Assembly (NCBI GenBank): GCA_035266845.1
Contig: DATFMP010000071.1
Span: 1-56,616, forward strand
Origin: DATFMP01 sp035266845
GTDB lineage: Bacteria; SAR324; JACQKK01
Length of the DNA: 56,616 bases
Reading direction: 5' to 3'
Both the position numbers and the translations under genes were made by a program. The notes under the pieces were generated by a model that was not told where the DNA came from, ran no database searches, and saw only the letters and a list, made by a program, of their open reading frames with translations. Position 1 is the first letter of the stretch; every line of letters begins with the position of its first letter. This document shows, piece by piece, positions 1-8,336 of the stretch.

Positions 1-1431
1 GAGTTCGCCAGCAAGTATGGCCTGCCCGTGCCGGAGGTGATCCGGCCCGCGGACGGCGTTGCCCCGGCCGATGGCCAGGCCTACACGGCCAAGGACGGCT
101 CCGTGATGTGCAATTGCCCGCCGGAATTCGAGGGCGTGGCCTGGCCGCAGAGCTTCGAGCGTGTCGCGGCCGCCCTGCAGGCCAAGGGCGTGGGCGAGAA
201 GACGGTGAACTACCGCCTGCGCGACTGGCTGATCTCGCGCCAGCGCATGTGGGGCACGCCGATCCCGATCATCCACTGCCCGGCCTGCGGCATCGTGCCG
301 GTGCCCTACGAGCAGCTCCCCGTGGTGCTGCCGGACGACGCCGTGTTCAAGCCCACGGGGGAAAGCCCGCTGCGGTACCACGAGGGCTTCCTGCACGTGG
401 ACTGCCCGCGCTGCGGCGGGGCCGGCCAGCGCGAGACGGACACGATGGACACGTTCATCTGCTCGTCCTGGTACTTCTACGCCTACCTTTCGCCGTACTG
501 GAAGGCCGGCGAGCGCATCACCGCCGAGGACACGCCCTGGGACCCCGCCGTGGTGAACCAGTGGATGCCCCTGGAGCAGTACACGGGCGGCATCGAGCAC
601 GCGATCCTGCACCTGCTCTACCTGCGCTTCTACGCGCGCGCCCTGGCGGATGCGGGCGTGCTGCCTCTGCGCGAGCCGATCAAGCGTCTGTTCAACCAGG
701 GTATGATCCTGGGCGAGGACAACGAGAAGATGTCCAAGTCCCGCGGCAACGTGGTGGCCCCGGATGCCCTGGTGGAGCGCTACGGCGCGGATACGGTGCG
801 CGCCTACCTGATGTTCATCGGCCCCTGGGATCAGGGTGGGCCCTGGAACTCCAGCGGCATCGAGGGCGCCCACCGCTTCGTGCAGGACGTGTGGTACTTG
901 GCGCAGTCGGACGGCGCGCCCGCGGCCACGACGCCGGAGGACAAGGTGCGCGACCTGACCCGGCTCGTGCACCAGACCCTGCGCAAGGTGAGCGACGACT
1001 ACGCCGCGTTCAAGTACAACACCCTGCTGGCTGCGCTGATGACCTTGCGCAACCACATGAAGCAGGCGCGCGCCGTGCTTTACGGCAGCCCCGCCTGGGA
1101 GCAGGCGGTGGACGCGTTGCTGCTGATGCTGGCGCCCATCACGCCCTTCATCACCGAGGAGTTGTGGCAGCAGCGCCACTCCGGCCCCAGCATTCACGAC
1201 CAGACGTGGCCCACCTACGACCCGGCCCTGGCCGCCTCGGAATCGGTCACGCTGGTGATCCAGATCAACGGCCGGATGCGGGACAAGCTGGAGATTCCCG
1301 CCGATACCGCCCCGGCGGCCCTGGAGGCGCTGGCCATGGAGCTGCCCAAGGTGCAGGAGGCGCTGAAAGGGCACACTGTGCGCAAGGTCATTCCGGTGGG
1401 CAACAAGCTGGTCAACATCGTGGTGTCCTGA
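1..1431 (+). CDS. leuS: Leucyl-tRNA synthetase, C-terminal part (5' truncated by window edge)
   Basis: Charges tRNA-Leu with leucine in the cytoplasm (class I aminoacyl-tRNA synthetase). The reading frame is open from base 1, so the N-terminal HIGH half lies outside the window. Visible are two CxxC pairs (CPAC and CPRC) typical of the LeuRS zinc-binding insertion, the block DTFICSSWYFYAY, the TGGIEHAILHLLY segment, and the KMSKS signature (codons at 727-741) followed by RGNVV. After these come the anticodon-binding domain and the C-terminal domain ending QINGRMRDKLEIP...KVIPVGNKLVNIVVS, which is the usual bacterial LeuRS end. The gene stops with TGA at 1429-1431. A VanZ-like gene follows 63 nt downstream on the same strand. 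The family assignment is secure; only the start is missing. Confidence 0.97.
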   Translation, partial: EFASKYGLPVPEVIRPADGVAPADGQAYTAKDGSVMCNCPPEFEGVAWPQSFERVAAALQAKGVGEKTVNYRLRDWLISRQRMWGTPIPIIHCPACGIVPVPYEQLPVVLPDDAVFKPTGESPLRYHEGFLHVDCPRCGGAGQRETDTMDTFICSSWYFYAYLSPYWKAGERITAEDTPWDPAVVNQWMPLEQYTGGIEHAILHLLYLRFYARALADAGVLPLREPIKRLFNQGMILGEDNEKMSKSRGNVVAPDALVERYGADTVRAYLMFIGPWDQGGPWNSSGIEGAHRFVQDVWYLAQSDGAPAATTPEDKVRDLTRLVHQTLRKVSDDYAAFKYNTLLAALMTLRNHMKQARAVLYGSPAWEQAVDALLLMLAPITPFITEELWQQRHSGPSIHDQTWPTYDPALAASESVTLVIQINGRMRDKLEIPADTAPAALEALAMELPKVQEALKGHTVRKVIPVGNKLVNIVVS

Positions 1432-1494
1432 TAGGCTGCCGCGAAGAAATTTCCGCCACTGCCGTGCCCATTCCGCTTCCGGGAATCCGCATCC

Positions 1495-1947
1495 ATGGCA
1501 CCCTCCGCCCGGTCCCACGCCGCACCCGCCTCCTGGCCCGCACGCGTCCTGCGCTGGTGCGTGCGCTGGCGTCACGGCCTGGGCGCGGTGGCCCTGGTGA
1601 CCGTGTTCGCGCTGTCCTCCATCCCCAACACCCGTCCGCCGCGTTTCCTGGGCATAGACAAGGCGGAGCACGTGGTGGAGTACTTTGCGGTGGCGTTGCT
1701 GTTCCTGAACGTGGCCACGCGGGGCTTCACGCGCGTCCAGCCCGTGGGCTTGCTGGGCGCGTGGGCGGGCGTCGTGCTGACGTCGCTGCTGGACGAGACC
1801 TACCAGCGCTGGATTCCCGGGCGATCCTTCGACCTGTGGGATACCGCCGCCTCCGCCCTGGGGGGCCTAGCGGCGGTGGTCGCCGTGCTGCTGGCGTATG
1901 CTGTGATGGTGCGCCCCGCACGGCGCCGCGCCCGACTGGATGCGTGA
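1495..1947 (+). CDS. VanZ-like family membrane protein
   Basis: A 150-residue membrane protein with about four hydrophobic segments (roughly residues 28-43, 62-75, 83-99 and 115-138). It carries the VanZ-family signature residues: SSIPN after TM1, DKAEHVVEYF before TM2 (Asp55/His59 region), and LDETYQRWIPGRSFDLWDTAAS before TM4. VanZ itself gives low-level teicoplanin resistance, but most family members are of unknown function, so resistance should not be inferred. The ATG at 1495 leaves a basic N-terminus before TM1. The gene lies 63 nt after leuS in the same direction and may be co-transcribed with it. Confidence 0.8.
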   Translation: MAPSARSHAAPASWPARVLRWCVRWRHGLGAVALVTVFALSSIPNTRPPRFLGIDKAEHVVEYFAVALLFLNVATRGFTRVQPVGLLGAWAGVVLTSLLDETYQRWIPGRSFDLWDTAASALGGLAAVVAVLLAYAVMVRPARRRARLDA

Positions 1948-2107
1948 TGCCAGGCACGGTGCGCCTGTGGGCCGCCGGTCTCGGCCCCGCCTGCCCCTCG
2001 CAATGTCTCCTCTGCACTTTAAACCTGGCGCAACTGGCTCCCGCCGGGGCTTCCGTCAGCGCGGCAGCCCGTGTCACGTAAGGTCTGGCGGCCCGCCCGG
2101 CGCGCGG

Positions 2108-2137
2108 TTGCAAGCGGCGACTCGCGGGCGGTATCCT
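2108..2137 (+). promoter_or_regulatory. Putative sigma70 promoter of the thiolase gene
   Basis: TTGCAA at 2108-2113 and TATCCT at 2132-2137 are separated by 18 nt, about 50 nt upstream of the thiolase ATG. The call rests on consensus similarity only, and GC-rich genomes give chance matches. Confidence 0.4.
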
Positions 2138-2186
2138 GGGGGCAACTCACAACTTGTGCCTTCTTTGACCGATCAGGAGCCCGCTC

Positions 2187-3446
2187 ATGCAACCCGGCCG
2201 CCCCGTCTACATTGCCGCCCAGGCCATCACGCCGTTCATCGGCAAGGGCAATCCCGACTTCATCGCCAAGGGGCACCCGGACTTCGGCAGCCGGGAGAAC
2301 CCCAGCCTGGAAGACCACCTGACCCGCGCCGTGCGGCAGCTGCTGGAGACGTACCGCGTCGATCCTAGCCTGATCCAGCGCGGCTACGTGGGGAACTTCG
2401 GCGGTGAGATGTTCAGCAACCAGGGCCACCTGGGCGCCATGGTGGCACGGGCCGATGAGCGCCTGTCCGGCATCGGCTTCCATCGCACGGAGGCGGCCTG
2501 CGCCTCGGGCGGGGTGGGTATCGTCAGTGCGGTGGATTCCATCCAGGCGGGGCTGGACGTCGTGTTGGTCGTCGGGGCCGAGGTGCAGACCACCGTGCGT
2601 GCGCGCGAAGGGGCGGACTTCCTGGCCCGTGCCGCGCATTACGAGAGCGAGCGGAGCATTGACGAGTTTACGTTCCCGGCCATCCTCACGCGGCGCGCCA
2701 AGGCCTACAAGGAGAAGTATGGGCTGACCAATCGCGATCTGGCTCACTTCTCGGTGAAGGCTTATGCGAATGCCAACCGCAACCCGCTGGCGCACATGCA
2801 CGCCATGAAGATGACGCTGGAGCAGGCGGAGTCGTCCAGCGACCAGAACCCGGAGATTCTCAAGAACCCGGAGCTGAAGCCGCACCTGCGCGTAAGCGAT
2901 TGCTCGCAGGTGAGCGACGGCGCGGCGGCCATTCTGCTGGCCTCCGAGGAAGGACTGCGCAAGCTGGGCCGCCCGTTGAGCGACTGCGTGCAGATGGCCT
3001 CCTACGGCTACGCGGCCAATCCGCTGGGCATGGTGAAGGATCTGCTGCGGCTCGATACGGCCGCGGCCGCCTCGCAGGAGGCCCTGCGCGATGCGGGGAT
3101 CAATCCTGGCGATGTGCAGGTGGCGGAGGTGCACGACTGCTTCACCATCGCCGAGCTGATGATGTACGAGGCTATCGGCTGGGCCAAGCCGGGCGAGGGC
3201 GTAGAGCTGATCCGCTCGGGACGCACCACGCTGGAGGGCGACATCCCGGTGAACACCGGCGGTGGACTGGTGGGCTTCGGCCATCCCGTTGGCGCCACCG
3301 GCGTCAAGCAGGCTGCGGAGATCTACCGCCAGATGAAAGGCTTGTGTGGGGACTACCAGATTCAGCGCGAGCTCAACACCGGGCTCACGGTCAACATGGG
3401 CGGGGATGACCGCACCGTGGTCTCGCTGGTGCTCCAGAACACCTGA
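2187..3446 (+). CDS. Thiolase-family protein (acetyl-CoA acetyltransferase, SCP2-thiolase type)
   Basis: A 419-residue thiolase-fold enzyme that probably forms or cleaves a C-C bond in 3-ketoacyl-CoA. The nucleophilic cysteine sits in EAACASGG (Cys105). The HDCF block (His316, Cys318) and GFGHPVGATG (His366) are the other catalytic blocks of SCP2-type thiolases. The C-terminal CxGGG block of classical biosynthetic thiolases is not present; the corresponding stretch reads VNMGGDD, as expected for the SCP2-type branch where the second cysteine comes from HDCF. The ATG at 2187 is preceded by a CAGGAG ribosome-binding site. The gene stands alone, with a candidate promoter just upstream. The substrate cannot be told from sequence. 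An enoyl-CoA hydratase is encoded at 10.5 kb but is not adjacent. Confidence 0.88.
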   Translation: MQPGRPVYIAAQAITPFIGKGNPDFIAKGHPDFGSRENPSLEDHLTRAVRQLLETYRVDPSLIQRGYVGNFGGEMFSNQGHLGAMVARADERLSGIGFHRTEAACASGGVGIVSAVDSIQAGLDVVLVVGAEVQTTVRAREGADFLARAAHYESERSIDEFTFPAILTRRAKAYKEKYGLTNRDLAHFSVKAYANANRNPLAHMHAMKMTLEQAESSSDQNPEILKNPELKPHLRVSDCSQVSDGAAAILLASEEGLRKLGRPLSDCVQMASYGYAANPLGMVKDLLRLDTAAAASQEALRDAGINPGDVQVAEVHDCFTIAELMMYEAIGWAKPGEGVELIRSGRTTLEGDIPVNTGGGLVGFGHPVGATGVKQAAEIYRQMKGLCGDYQIQRELNTGLTVNMGGDDRTVVSLVLQNT

Positions 3447-3542
3447 GAGCTGGGGCCGGGCATTTTGTCCCGGCCCTCCGTTCCTTCCTGCCGCCGATCC
3501 AGCCAGGGGGCTGTGCGGCGGGGTCTACGGGCCGGCGTCGGC

Positions 3543-4157
3543 TCAGGCCACCATTTCCTCCGGGGCGGGCGCTAAGCCGGGCTGCGGCCGCTGTTCGCTG
3601 GGCCGATCCTTGAAGCCCCACTTGTTGCACAGGTAGAAGTCCACCTCCCGCTGTTCCGAGGGGAAGCGTCCGCAGTTGAAGTAGCGCCAGAAGAACGAGT
3701 CGTAGCCCCGGCAGAGGCCCTTTTCCGTGTCCAGCACCGGACACTTGATCTTGGAGCAGCAGCGGTTGCAGGGCCCGCAGGACGAGCCGAACTCCCATGT
3801 GGGCTGCAATTCCACCACCTCGCGGTTGGCCGCGCTGAACGGCGGGGCCGTCAGTGGCACGCCCAGCATGAAGCCGCCGTTCTGGCCCTGCAGGATGTAC
3901 CAGAGCATGCGGTAGCCGTGCGAGAAGAGCCCCTTGGCCGATTGCCAGTGCCGCCAGAAGCGCCAGTCGCCGTAGAAGTACCATGTCATCATGGGGCCGG
4001 TGAGAAAGCCCCCGATTCCCAACGTCCCCAGGCTGAACCCGATGTAGGTGTAGAACACCAGCCGGGCCGCGACCCACTTGGCCTGCTGCACCACGGTGTA
4101 GTGCTGGGGTTTGGACCGCGGGCGTCTCCGCACCACGTTTGCTTCTACTTTCCTCAC
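3543..4157 (-). CDS. Hypothetical membrane protein with an eight-cysteine C-terminal cluster
   Basis: A 204-residue protein that I do not recognise. The first 27 residues are basic, and residues about 28-56 form one or two hydrophobic segments. An aromatic-rich stretch follows (WYFYGDWRFWRHW), then a cysteine cluster at residues 127, 130, 133, 134, 139, 149, 162 and 177 (C-x2-C-x2-CC-x4-C-x9-C-x12-C-x14-C). This spacing suggests metal binding (Fe-S or zinc) but matches no family I can name. The start is GTG at 4155-4157, fixed by a perfect AAGGAGG ribosome-binding site at 4164-4170, 6 nt upstream. It is a single gene, convergent with the thiolase and downstream of pyk in orientation, with 322 nt between them. 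Confidence 0.75.
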   Translation of the reverse strand: MRKVEANVVRRRPRSKPQHYTVVQQAKWVAARLVFYTYIGFSLGTLGIGGFLTGPMMTWYFYGDWRFWRHWQSAKGLFSHGYRMLWYILQGQNGGFMLGVPLTAPPFSAANREVVELQPTWEFGSSCGPCNRCCSKIKCPVLDTEKGLCRGYDSFFWRYFNCGRFPSEQREVDFYLCNKWGFKDRPSEQRPQPGLAPAPEEMVA

Positions 4158-4479
4158 GCGCGGCCTCCTTTATCGCTGCTTTCAAGACTGTTGGGTGTGC
4201 ACAGGCGCGAAGGGCTCCGCCTTACATGCAAGTTCGCGCTGGCGAATCGGCATCCTTTGTACACACATAACTCAAGGATACGGCCCGAGACAAATCCGGA
4301 CCGCCCATTCCACAAATTGCGGTGTCACTGCTACGCCGGAAAGCCGCTTCCACCACGGCTCCGCGCGCCCCTGCCGGTCGCGCGCCCGGACTCCGGCCCC
4401 AGCTCTCCGAGGCCCTGACGTCCGCGCCGCGGCATGATCGCTTTCCCTTGTGCCCTCCCGCAGCCGGATGCCCGCCGCT
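4158..4479. other. Intergenic region between the cysteine-rich protein and pyk
   Basis: Holds the strong AAGGAGG ribosome-binding site of the minus-strand gene at 4157. It has a less GC-rich patch around 4250-4320 but no promoter I would defend, and no convincing open frame or RNA. Confidence 0.5.
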
Positions 4480-5907
4480 CTACTTGACCACGTCCACCCG
4501 CACCATGTTGCTCGCCTGGCGCTCGGTGAACGGCACACCTGCCGTCAGCACGAGCCGCTCGCCCGTGTCCACGTGTCCCAGCTCGCGCAGGTGCGTCTCC
4601 ACCTCCGAGAGAGCGTCGTCGATGTTGCTCGTCAGGTCGCCCATGTGGACGCCCTCCACGCCCCAGGTGAAGGCGAGCTGCCGCAGCACCCGCTCGAACT
4701 GGCTAATGGCGAAGATGCGCTTGGCGGGCCGGTGCTTGGCGATCTGCTTCGACATGGAGCCGGTCAGCGTGATGCTGGCGATCGCCGCCGCATCCACTTG
4801 CTCGGAGAGCGTGCAGGCGGCCAGGGCAATCCCCTCGTGTACCGCCAGCGTGCCGGGAGCCGGGCTTTCGCGCCGATGCTGGAAGTTGGGTGGGCGCGTG
4901 CTCTCCGTTGCGCGGATGATGCGCTGCATCACCTCCACCGACTCCACCGGGTGCTTGCCGGAGGCGGACTCGGCGGAGAGCATCACCGCATCGGAGCCGT
5001 CCAGGATGGCATTGGCCACGTCCGAGGCTTCCGCACGCGTGGGCCGGGGATTGGTCACCATGGATTCCAGCATCTGCGTGGCCGTAATCACTGGCTTGCC
5101 AGCCTCGTTGCACAGCGCAATCAGCCGCTTCTGGATCGCCGGCACCTCTTCGGGGGCCATCTCCACGCCCAGGTCGCCCCGCGCTACCATGATGCCGTCG
5201 GAAACGGCGATGATGTCCTCGATGTGGTCCAGCGCCTGCGGCTTCTCGATCTTGGACACGATCTGCTGCGGGGCCTGCTTGCGCTGCAGGTACTCGCGCA
5301 TCTGCAGGATGTCCGCGGCCTGGCGCACGAAGGACATGGCGATGAAATCCACCCCCTGCTCCACGCCGAAGTCCGCGTCCTGAAAGTCCTTCTCCGTGAT
5401 GGTCGCAACGGAGAGCGCGGCGCCGGGGATGTTGATGCCCTTGTTGTTGCGCAGTACGCCACCCACCACCACCTCGCAGTGCACGTCCAGGTCTTCCACC
5501 TCGCGCACGCGCAGGCTCAGCAGCCCGTCGTCCAGCAGAATGCGGTCGCCGGGGCGCACATCGTGGGCCAGCAGCTCGTAGGTGGTCGAAACGGCCTGGG
5601 CGCTGCCGTCGATGGCGCGGCCCGTGATGGTGAAGGGCTGGCCGGATTCGAGCAGCACCTGGCCCTGCGGAAAGCGCCCCACGCGCACCTTGGGCCCCTG
5701 CAGATCGAGCAGGATGCCCACCACGCGCCCCGTATCGGCCGAGGCTTGGCGCACGGTGCGCAGCATCTGGGCGTGGTCTTCCCGGGTGCCGTGGGAGAAG
5801 TTGAGCCGGGCCACGGTCATGCCGGCCTCGATCATCCGCGTGAGGGTCACGCGGTCGTGGCTGGCTGGGCCCAGGGTGCAGACGATCTTGGCGCGGGTCG
5901 GCGGCAT
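4480..5907 (-). CDS. pyk: Pyruvate kinase
   Basis: Catalyses phosphoenolpyruvate + ADP to pyruvate + ATP, the last step of glycolysis. From the ATG at 5905-5907 the protein is 475 residues and begins MPPTRAKIVCTLGPAS, the standard N-terminus. Family blocks in order: ARLNFSHG, LLDLQGPKVRVG, the B-domain, KIEKPQALDHIEDI...SDGIMVARGDLGVEM (the signature with the catalytic lysine), ATQMLESM, and the C-terminal allosteric domain ending with GVPFTERQASNMVRV. The frame is open for 29 more codons upstream (to 5994), but those residues are low-complexity Arg/Gly-rich and do not belong to the family, so the internal ATG is preferred even though its ribosome-binding site is weak. The gene is divergent from tatD. 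Confidence 0.95.
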   Translation of the reverse strand: MPPTRAKIVCTLGPASHDRVTLTRMIEAGMTVARLNFSHGTREDHAQMLRTVRQASADTGRVVGILLDLQGPKVRVGRFPQGQVLLESGQPFTITGRAIDGSAQAVSTTYELLAHDVRPGDRILLDDGLLSLRVREVEDLDVHCEVVVGGVLRNNKGINIPGAALSVATITEKDFQDADFGVEQGVDFIAMSFVRQAADILQMREYLQRKQAPQQIVSKIEKPQALDHIEDIIAVSDGIMVARGDLGVEMAPEEVPAIQKRLIALCNEAGKPVITATQMLESMVTNPRPTRAEASDVANAILDGSDAVMLSAESASGKHPVESVEVMQRIIRATESTRPPNFQHRRESPAPGTLAVHEGIALAACTLSEQVDAAAIASITLTGSMSKQIAKHRPAKRIFAISQFERVLRQLAFTWGVEGVHMGDLTSNIDDALSEVETHLRELGHVDTGERLVLTAGVPFTERQASNMVRVDVVK

Positions 5908-6062
5908 CTCGCTGGCGTGTCGCAGTGCGGGTGGTGAAATCGTCCCCGGCTTCCTCGCCCCCCGGGCGCCTTTACGCGCCCTACCTTCCCGCATACACTA
6001 ACCGGCCACGGATTGCACTGATTCCACACAAATTCCTCCCCGCAAGGGGGGAGTGGGCACCC

Positions 6063-6836
6063 ATGATCGATTGCCACACGCACCTCACCGACGCCGCTTT
6101 CGATGCGGATCGCGATGCCGTGCTGCAGCGGGCCCGCGCGGCCGGGGTGGAGCGCATCGCCGTGGTGGGGCAGGACCTGGCGGAGAATCGCGCCGTGCTG
6201 GCCGCCGCGGGCGACCATGCCGAGCTGCTGCCGTTCCTGGGACTGCACCCGGATCGCTTCGCAGATCGTGCGGCGCCCGTGAGCGAGGCGGAGCAGGCCG
6301 CCGTGCTGGCCCTCATCCGCGAGCAGCGGCTCGGCCTGACGGGCATCGGCGAGGTGGGGCTGGACTACTGGGTGTGCCAGGACGAGACTCGCCGCGCCGC
6401 CCAGCGCGAGGCATTCGCGGCCCTGGTGCGGCTGGCGCTGGAGGTGGATCTGCCGCTTAACGTACACTCCCGCTCTGCCGGTCACCACACGATCGACCTA
6501 CTGCTGGAGTTGGGCGCCCGGCGCGTGCTGATGCACGCCTTCGACGGCAAGGCCGGCCATGCCCTGCGCGGTGCGGAGGCGGGCTTCCTGTTCTCCGTGC
6601 CGCCCTCCATCGTGCGCTCGCAGCAGAAGCGCAAGCTGGTGCGGGCGCTGCCACTGGAGGCCCTGGCGCTGGAGACGGACAGCCCCGTGCTGGGCCCGGA
6701 GCCCGGCGTGCGCAACGAGCCGGCCAACGTGGCCATCAGCGCCGCGGCCATTGCGGAAATCAAGGGCTTGGCGGAGCCCGAGGTGCGGGCCGTGACGGCG
6801 GCCAACGCGCGCCGGCTGTTCCGCTTGCCGGACTGA
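6063..6836 (+). CDS. TatD-family metal-dependent hydrolase (DNase)
   Basis: A 257-residue amidohydrolase-fold protein. TatD proteins are 3'-5' exonucleases or deoxyribonucleases with two divalent metals. Metal ligands are visible: CHTHL near the N-terminus, GEVGLDYW (Glu), NVHSR (His), LMHAFDG (His) and ETDSP (Asp). The ATG at 6063 is chosen because MIDCHTHLTD is the family N-terminus and a GGGGGGAG ribosome-binding site lies just upstream; the open frame extends further 5' but is unrelated to the family. The gene is divergent from pyk, with 155 nt between the starts. The exact substrate (DNA, RNA or D-aminoacyl-tRNA) is not resolved by sequence. Confidence 0.88.
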   Translation: MIDCHTHLTDAAFDADRDAVLQRARAAGVERIAVVGQDLAENRAVLAAAGDHAELLPFLGLHPDRFADRAAPVSEAEQAAVLALIREQRLGLTGIGEVGLDYWVCQDETRRAAQREAFAALVRLALEVDLPLNVHSRSAGHHTIDLLLELGARRVLMHAFDGKAGHALRGAEAGFLFSVPPSIVRSQQKRKLVRALPLEALALETDSPVLGPEPGVRNEPANVAISAAAIAEIKGLAEPEVRAVTAANARRLFRLPD

Positions 6837-7002
6837 GGCCCGCCCGCGTGCAGCCGCGCGGCCGGGCCGCAGGGGGAGTTTGGCGCGGGCCCGCCCGGCG
6901 TGCTACACCGATGGTGCCGGAGCGGTGGCGGGCGCGGTGCCCGCCGGCCGCCGCAGCCAATCCCTGTCCGGCCCCAACGCGCAACGTATCCGAAGAATCC
7001 CG

Positions 7003-7482
7003 GTGCAAGTAACGATAAGACCGTTCCGGCCGGAAGATCTGGACGGCCTGTTCGTGCTGGACTATCGCTGCTATGCGCCCGCGTATCGCTTCGGTTACCA
7101 GCAGCTGCTGCTCACGATGCAGCAGACGGACGTGACGGCGCTCGTCATCGAGGGCGAGCGCAAGGGCGACATCGTCGGCGGGCTGATCGTGCGCGGAAAC
7201 GGCACGGCGCGCCAAGCCGCCGTCGTCTCGCTGATGGTGGAGCCGGACTTCCGCCGCATGGGCCTGGGCAAGCGCCTGCTGGACTGGGTGGTGGGCTTCG
7301 CCCGCCGCAGCGGGTGGGAGGCCGTGGTGGTGCCATTGGAGTGCGACAATGCGGGCGGCGCGGCCTTCCTGGGCGCGCAGGGATTCACGGACACCGGCAC
7401 TGCCCAACCCTATTTCGCCTCGCCGGAGGCGGGCACCCTGTGGCGCCTGCCCGTGGAAGAGGCCGAGGAACCGGACGCATGA
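7003..7482 (+). CDS. GNAT-family N-acetyltransferase (RimI-like)
   Basis: A protein of about 159 residues with the Gcn5-related acetyltransferase fold. Motif A with the acetyl-CoA pyrophosphate loop is visible (VVSLMVEPDFRRMGLGKRLLDWVV), followed by motif B around LECDNAGGAAFLGAQGF. The GTG at 7003 (VQVTIRPFRPEDL) is chosen because family proteins begin with this strand; the frame is open upstream to 6880, but those residues look non-coding. The stop overlaps the next start (ATGA, 7479-7482), so translational coupling with the DUF62 enzyme is likely. The acceptor substrate is unknown; ribosomal-protein or protein N-terminal acetylation is possible. Confidence 0.8.
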   Translation: MQVTIRPFRPEDLDGLFVLDYRCYAPAYRFGYQQLLLTMQQTDVTALVIEGERKGDIVGGLIVRGNGTARQAAVVSLMVEPDFRRMGLGKRLLDWVVGFARRSGWEAVVVPLECDNAGGAAFLGAQGFTDTGTAQPYFASPEAGTLWRLPVEEAEEPDA

Positions 7483-8273
7483 GCCGCGCAGCCCAGATCC
7501 TCACGCTGACGACGGACTTCGGCACCGCGGACGGGTACGTGGGCGCCATGAAGGGCCGTATCCTTTCCATCGCGCCCGAGACGCTGCTCTGCGACATCGC
7601 GCACGACATCCCACCGCAGGATGTGGCCCGCGGAGCCTGGTGCTTGCGCCGTTCCGTGTCGCAGTTCCCCTGGGGCACGGTGCACCTGGCCGTGGTGGAT
7701 CCGGGCGTGGGCTCTCAGCGCGCGGGCATCGTGATCGAATCGGAGCACTACCTGTTCGTCGGGCCGGACAATGGCCTGCTGCACTTGGCGGCCCGCGACG
7801 ATGGCATCCGCCGCGTCATTGAGATCAGCGAAGACGCGCAGGAGTGGTACAAGAGCACCAGCTTCGACGGACTGACGCTGTTTGCGCCCGTGGCCGCCCT
7901 GCTGGTGGCCGGCATGCCCCTGGAAGAGGTGGGCCCGGACGCGGAGGAGTTGGTGGAATGGTCCGATGCCACCGCCGTGCTGCACGGCAACGTGGTAGAA
8001 GGGCGCATCGTGCTGTTTGACCGCTTCGGCAACGCCATCACGGACATTCCCGGCGACGTGATCGGCGACCGTTCCGTGGAGCGCATCTATCTGCGCAATT
8101 CCCAAGAACTGCGCTACTGCGACCACTACGCGCAGCTGGCCGGCGACTCGCGGCCGGGCGCGCTCATCAACAGCGACGGGCGGCTCGAGCTGACCGTCTA
8201 CGGCGATTCCGCACAAGCCCGGCTGAGCCTGAAGGCCGGCGACGCAGTGCGCGTGCTGCTGCGCCCGCTCTAA
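7479..8273 (+). CDS. DUF62 SAM-cleaving enzyme (SAM hydroxide adenosyltransferase / chlorinase-fluorinase superfamily), active-site variant
   Basis: A 264-residue member of the DUF62 superfamily, whose hydrolytic members split S-adenosylmethionine into adenosine and methionine. Blocks seen: TTDFGTADGYVGAMKG, AHDIPPQDVARGAW, VVDPGVGSQR, GPDNGLL and FAPVAALL, then the C-terminal beta-barrel domain (VVEGRIVLFDRFGNAITDIP). Of the Asp-Arg-His triad known for the hydroxide adenosyltransferases, Asp74 and Arg81 are present. The histidine of the usual TFHGRD block is replaced: here the block reads SFDGLT, with Asp130 at the expected place. The start overlaps the GNAT stop by 4 nt, suggesting an operon of two genes. 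The fold is clear, but whether the enzyme uses water, halide or nothing is open. Confidence 0.85.
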   Translation: MSRAAQILTLTTDFGTADGYVGAMKGRILSIAPETLLCDIAHDIPPQDVARGAWCLRRSVSQFPWGTVHLAVVDPGVGSQRAGIVIESEHYLFVGPDNGLLHLAARDDGIRRVIEISEDAQEWYKSTSFDGLTLFAPVAALLVAGMPLEEVGPDAEELVEWSDATAVLHGNVVEGRIVLFDRFGNAITDIPGDVIGDRSVERIYLRNSQELRYCDHYAQLAGDSRPGALINSDGRLELTVYGDSAQARLSLKAGDAVRVLLRPL

Positions 8274-8336
8274 CCGCGGGCCGGCCGCATCCTCACCGCC
8301 GGTGCAGCCAGCCGCTTCACGAACGGAGGTCGTGAC

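Noticed and set aside
5908..5994. N-terminal extension of pyruvate kinase
   Set aside because: The extra 29 residues are Arg/Gly/Ala-rich and unlike the family; the canonical start is MPPTRAKIVCTLGP.
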